From Proteobacteria bacterium UBA7821 (GTDB lineage: Bacteria > Pseudomonadota > Gammaproteobacteria > Comchoanobacterales > Comchoanobacteraceae), in the NCBI GenBank assembly GCA_002480165.1, contig DLBP01000009.1, forward strand, positions 1-8,613: a stretch of 8,613 nucleotides of DNA, in the 5' to 3' direction. Of the stretch, positions 6,120-8,613 are shown one piece after another (position 1 is the first letter of the stretch; every line of letters starts with the position of its first letter). The notes under the pieces were generated by a model that worked only from the letters and a program-made list of their open reading frames with translations, was not told the DNA's origin and did no database searches. The position numbers were made by a program, and so were the translations under genes.

Positions 6120-7172
6120 TTAATCTCCGAGTGAATACTGTGGGCCATTTAATCGTGTTAGGACCACATGTAGGATATTTTGATGCAGTTGTTTAATACT
6201 ACCCGAGTGAAAAATAGGGTGGTGTTTATTCGGCAATAACCATTCGTCACATATGTTTTGGTATAGGCTCGCTGATGGTCTGTGGTTCGCTCTTCCATAC
6301 AAGCGGGTATCTATCCAAGTGACACAGTCAGTATTAACCGCAGCCGATACATGAACAGAACCGCCCTCTGCTGTTAGCCACAGCCGAGCTCGTTGGATGA
6401 TATTTACCCAGGCATGGTAAGGCGCTTGGTCGATAATAGTGCAAGCATGAGGGTCTACCTGAATATTTGATAGATCGTCTGTTTGTTTGTAGATGGTGTT
6501 TCCTGCGGCCAGTTCCGGGTAACTGTCCAGGTTGGCGGTCACAACAATCGGATAATGACTGGATTGCTTGAGCTGTGTGAATAATTCACTTAGTTGTGTT
6601 GTTGTCCAGCCCGCACATTTCCAACGCTGATCAAGATGAATGCCAATAAAGCCTGTGGGGATGATGGGTTGGTTATGGTATGCGATTGTGTATTGCATGG
6701 GCGTTGTTTTTTGTGTCAAAGGTAAAATAAGTTCTTGAATTCTTTTACCATGATGTTTGGAGCTATGTGATGTGAGATGGTATCGATCGATGGTTAGCGA
6801 ATGATGAAACAGTTGGCTTAATAGAAAAGCCTTGAGCCGATTGCTCGTGTAGATCATGGCATATCTTGATGGGCTAAAAGATAAATAGGTTAATAGATAT
6901 GCGAAGTGTTTTGGGCTCATGCAGATCGCTAGGTCATAGGACTGTCTCATGATTGATGCGATCAAAGTGATTTTTTTTAACATGGACCACTGTTTATGGT
7001 AAATGATCACCTTGCCTCGTGGGTCGTTAATAATCTTACAGTTAATGCCACTGAGCACATAGGTTATCTCAGCATCGGGAAATGTCTGTTTGATTAATTC
7101 GATTGCTGGAGTTGATACAATCAGATCGCCCATGCGATCGAGCCTGATGATCAGTATTCGTTTTGGGATCAA
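6120..7172 (-). CDS. Glycosyltransferase family 9 (heptosyltransferase-like)
   Basis: A 350-residue GT-B-type enzyme without signal peptide, presumably working at the inner face of the inner membrane on lipopolysaccharide core or a related glycan. The N-terminal Rossmann half is typical: RILIIRLDRMGDLIVSTPAI (5-24), where GD is the GT9 signature, then FPDAEITYVLS (31-41). The C-terminal half begins at GFIGIHLDQRWKCAGWT (174-190), the usual place of the G-x-x-W region. It ends with LTAEGGSVHVSAAV (266-279), the nucleotide-sugar site, usually written DxG-x-x-H; here Asp is replaced by Glu269. The start is TTG at 7172, behind AGGAGGG at a seven-base spacing; it overlaps the stop of the ligase-like gene as TTGA. 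The exact sugar donor and acceptor cannot be read, so I give no waa symbol. Confidence 0.9.
   Translation of the reverse strand: MIPKRILIIRLDRMGDLIVSTPAIELIKQTFPDAEITYVLSGINCKIINDPRGKVIIYHKQWSMLKKITLIASIMRQSYDLAICMSPKHFAYLLTYLSFSPSRYAMIYTSNRLKAFLLSQLFHHSLTIDRYHLTSHSSKHHGKRIQELILPLTQKTTPMQYTIAYHNQPIIPTGFIGIHLDQRWKCAGWTTTQLSELFTQLKQSSHYPIVVTANLDSYPELAAGNTIYKQTDDLSNIQVDPHACTIIDQAPYHAWVNIIQRARLWLTAEGGSVHVSAAVNTDCVTWIDTRLYGRANHRPSASLYQNICDEWLLPNKHHPIFHSGSIKQLHQNILHVVLTRLNGPQYSLGD
6125..6128 (-). promoter_or_regulatory. Ribosome binding site of tyrS inside the end of the glycosyltransferase gene
   Basis: On the minus strand TCGGAGATTAACGAT precedes ATG 6115. The GGAG lies within the last codons of the upstream gene and its TAA stop falls between site and start, the arrangement expected for coupled translation. 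Confidence 0.6.
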
Positions 7173-8608
7173 GAACTATCCCTCCTGTTTGAAAACCCCA
7201 TCAACCATCCAATGGGCCACCATATTTTAATACCATGCCAGGCAAAGAAAATGCTAGAATTAATCATAATTGGAAAAAACTGCATTAGCCAGATGACGAA
7301 TAAACCCAGCATAAATACTGTATCGGCATTCGGTTGCTTCTTAAGATCGTCTCGTAGGTGACTGAGTACTCTAAACCATTGGGATACAATAATAGTGAAC
7401 AAGACAAAACCAATAATTCCTGTATTGGCTAACAGTTCTAGATAGAGATTTGCCGGGCTAGTGGGACAAAATTTACTTTGGCCATGGAAATTGATATCGG
7501 CATTGTCTGGGATTTCTTTTTGGCAAGTTTCTGGCATTTGCTTAATACCGATACCGATAATGGGATGATTTAGAAAAAGTTGCCAGCTATTATTAATCAG
7601 TAGTCTGTAGTAAATAGCACCATGGTCATTCAACGGTGCATGACTGGTGCTAATCTTGGTATCACCTTTCCAGTCTAATACTGTAACTTGAGCGACACTG
7701 TACATATGAGCAGTGACACGTGTTTGCAGTGATGGGTTGGATATGAGAATCAGGCCAGTGATTGCGCTGGTGAGGCAAACCGATGTGATGATGAAGCGTC
7801 TAATCGTAGGTATCAAGGCATAACTTAACATACCTGATAAACCAATCACGATAATCGGAGTTCGTTCTCCAGTAATCATGATAGATGTAGCCAGTAATGC
7901 CGTTAGCGTCAACAGAAGGATGCGATAGAGGGTGTTGCTGGTATGTGATGCTTGGTATGCTGTGAGTGTCATGACTGGCATGGCTAATAGGGTCAGTTTG
8001 CCAGCAATGTTCCATTTATTGGACAAGCCAGTTAGTCGGCGGAAGTGATCAACATTAAAAAATAGTTCTGGGTTCATGAGAGAGGCGTTCGCGCCAACAC
8101 CTTCGGCGTGCCGACCGATTAAATCAACGCCGGTAATGTATTGTATGAATATATCAAAGCAGGTGAAAAAGGCGAATAACACAACCGATTGTTGTAACCG
8201 TTGGTGATTAATTGGTGAGCACAGTAGCCAATTGGCTAAAGCGGCAGTCAATATCGGGAAGCGTGCAAAAGTTAGTGATTCAACTAGGGCGCTGGATGGG
8301 TTAATGGCCCATCTGGATGTGATGCAGAGGTAGATCCAGAACAAGCAGCTGGCTTGTAACCATGGTTGTGAGAGCCAATGATAGTCTCTTTTGAGTATGG
8401 ATTGAATCAGGAAGCACATCGCAATGCCGCTGATGCAAATATCACAGACAGCCGAACTAATCAGATAGCCAAGGGGTAACAACATCAGTAATGTCTCAGC
8501 AATCCGTTGAAGATAGTGCGTATTTGATCGCAAGTCACAAAGGTGCGGGGTCATTGTTTGTTTGAGCAATGTGTTGAGTGCCAGTGACATATTGTCCGCA
8601 TGAATCAT
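7169..8608 (-). CDS. O-antigen ligase / polymerase-like membrane protein (Wzy_C, PF04932 type)
   Basis: A 479-residue protein with about ten to twelve membrane helices (for example 36-54, 58-72, 85-98, 118-131, 141-158, 204-218, 228-246, 250-267, 271-290, 398-412, 430-447). Marks of the WaaL/Wzy_C superfamily include FARFPIL (114-120), GLSNKWNIAGKLTLL (194-208), ITGERTPIIV (245-254, with the Arg expected near the lipid-linked substrate), a large periplasmic loop (about 291-390), NHPIIGIGIKQMPETC (347-362), and ANLYLELLANTGIIGF (386-401). Family members join O-antigen or other glycans carried on undecaprenyl diphosphate to an acceptor such as lipid A-core. Oddly, the usual HPHN before LYL reads SPAN here, so the key histidine is absent. 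ATG 8608 is five bases from the window edge; ATG 8590 (codon 7) is also possible. It is the first visible gene of the operon with GT9 and tyrS; its promoter lies outside. Confidence 0.87.
   Translation of the reverse strand: MIHADNMSLALNTLLKQTMTPHLCDLRSNTHYLQRIAETLLMLLPLGYLISSAVCDICISGIAMCFLIQSILKRDYHWLSQPWLQASCLFWIYLCITSRWAINPSSALVESLTFARFPILTAALANWLLCSPINHQRLQQSVVLFAFFTCFDIFIQYITGVDLIGRHAEGVGANASLMNPELFFNVDHFRRLTGLSNKWNIAGKLTLLAMPVMTLTAYQASHTSNTLYRILLLTLTALLATSIMITGERTPIIVIGLSGMLSYALIPTIRRFIITSVCLTSAITGLILISNPSLQTRVTAHMYSVAQVTVLDWKGDTKISTSHAPLNDHGAIYYRLLINNSWQLFLNHPIIGIGIKQMPETCQKEIPDNADINFHGQSKFCPTSPANLYLELLANTGIIGFVLFTIIVSQWFRVLSHLRDDLKKQPNADTVFMLGLFVIWLMQFFPIMINSSIFFAWHGIKIWWPIGWLMGFSNRRDSS
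7180..7186 (-). promoter_or_regulatory. Ribosome binding site deciding the TTG start of the GT9 gene
   Basis: AGGAGGG on the minus strand, seven bases (ATAGTTC), then TTG 7172. The site lies inside the end of the upstream gene. The next in-frame ATG would be codon 14, inside the conserved N-terminal motif, so TTG is the only sensible start. Confidence 0.8.
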
Positions 8609-8613
8609 TAAAC

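Noticed and set aside
6116..6148. Eleven-residue N-terminal extension of TyrS (MAHSIHSEIND)
   Set aside because: The ATG at 6148 has no ribosome site, it would overlap the upstream gene by 29 bases, and TyrS proteins of this type begin close to the SEFL segment.
7800..8015. 71-codon minus-strand frame rich in His and Ser
   Set aside because: An out-of-frame shadow of the ligase-like gene; its composition is unlike a real protein, while the overlapping frame has clear membrane helices.

Overview
The window reads as ordinary, gene-dense, AT-leaning bacterial DNA from a Gram-negative proteobacterium. The tyrosyl-tRNA synthetase is of the type common in Alphaproteobacteria (LHIGSLVQIMML near the N-terminus, KMGKT in place of KMSKS, and a C-terminal GKKRHA). 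Next to it lie lipopolysaccharide-type genes: an O-antigen-ligase-like membrane protein and a GT9 glycosyltransferase. An alphaproteobacterium is my best reading. A host-associated lifestyle is possible, suggested only by the large repeat protein, and is not proven. No rRNA, tRNA, CRISPR array, insertion sequence or phage gene was seen.

Layout, left to right. (1) Positions 815 to 1, minus strand: the first 271 residues of an MFS transporter that runs off the left edge. It starts at TTG behind a strong Shine-Dalgarno (SD) site and a good -35/-10 pair. (2) A 157-base divergent spacer with back-to-back promoters. (3) 973-1338, plus: a small SpoIIAA/STAS-like protein. (4) 1339-1614: a spacer with no credible gene, holding a long-distance inverted repeat and a likely promoter. 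(5) 1615-2523, plus: a YfcH/SDR39U1-type (TIGR01777-like) epimerase. It converges, four bases apart, on (6) 2528-4732, minus: a 734-residue membrane-anchored protein built of degenerate ten-residue helical repeats, with a possible U-box-like segment near its C-terminus. I know no name for this gene. (7) 4733-4882: a spacer with a perfect 8-bp palindrome abutting a candidate promoter. (8) 8608 to 4883, minus: three tightly packed genes in the order O-antigen-ligase-like protein, GT9 glycosyltransferase, tyrS. The first two overlap by four bases (TTGA), and tyrS begins four bases after the glycosyltransferase stop.

How the genes may work together: the ligase-like protein and the GT9 enzyme probably act in building or attaching cell-surface glycan. 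tyrS appears to be translated as the last gene of that operon, a housekeeping gene riding with envelope genes. The repeat protein could be read from its own promoter or by read-through from tyrS.

The most interesting points are three. The big repeat protein has repeats at two scales and a possible U-box-like segment. The ligase-like protein has lost both histidines of the usual HPHN motif. Two genes use well-supported TTG starts.
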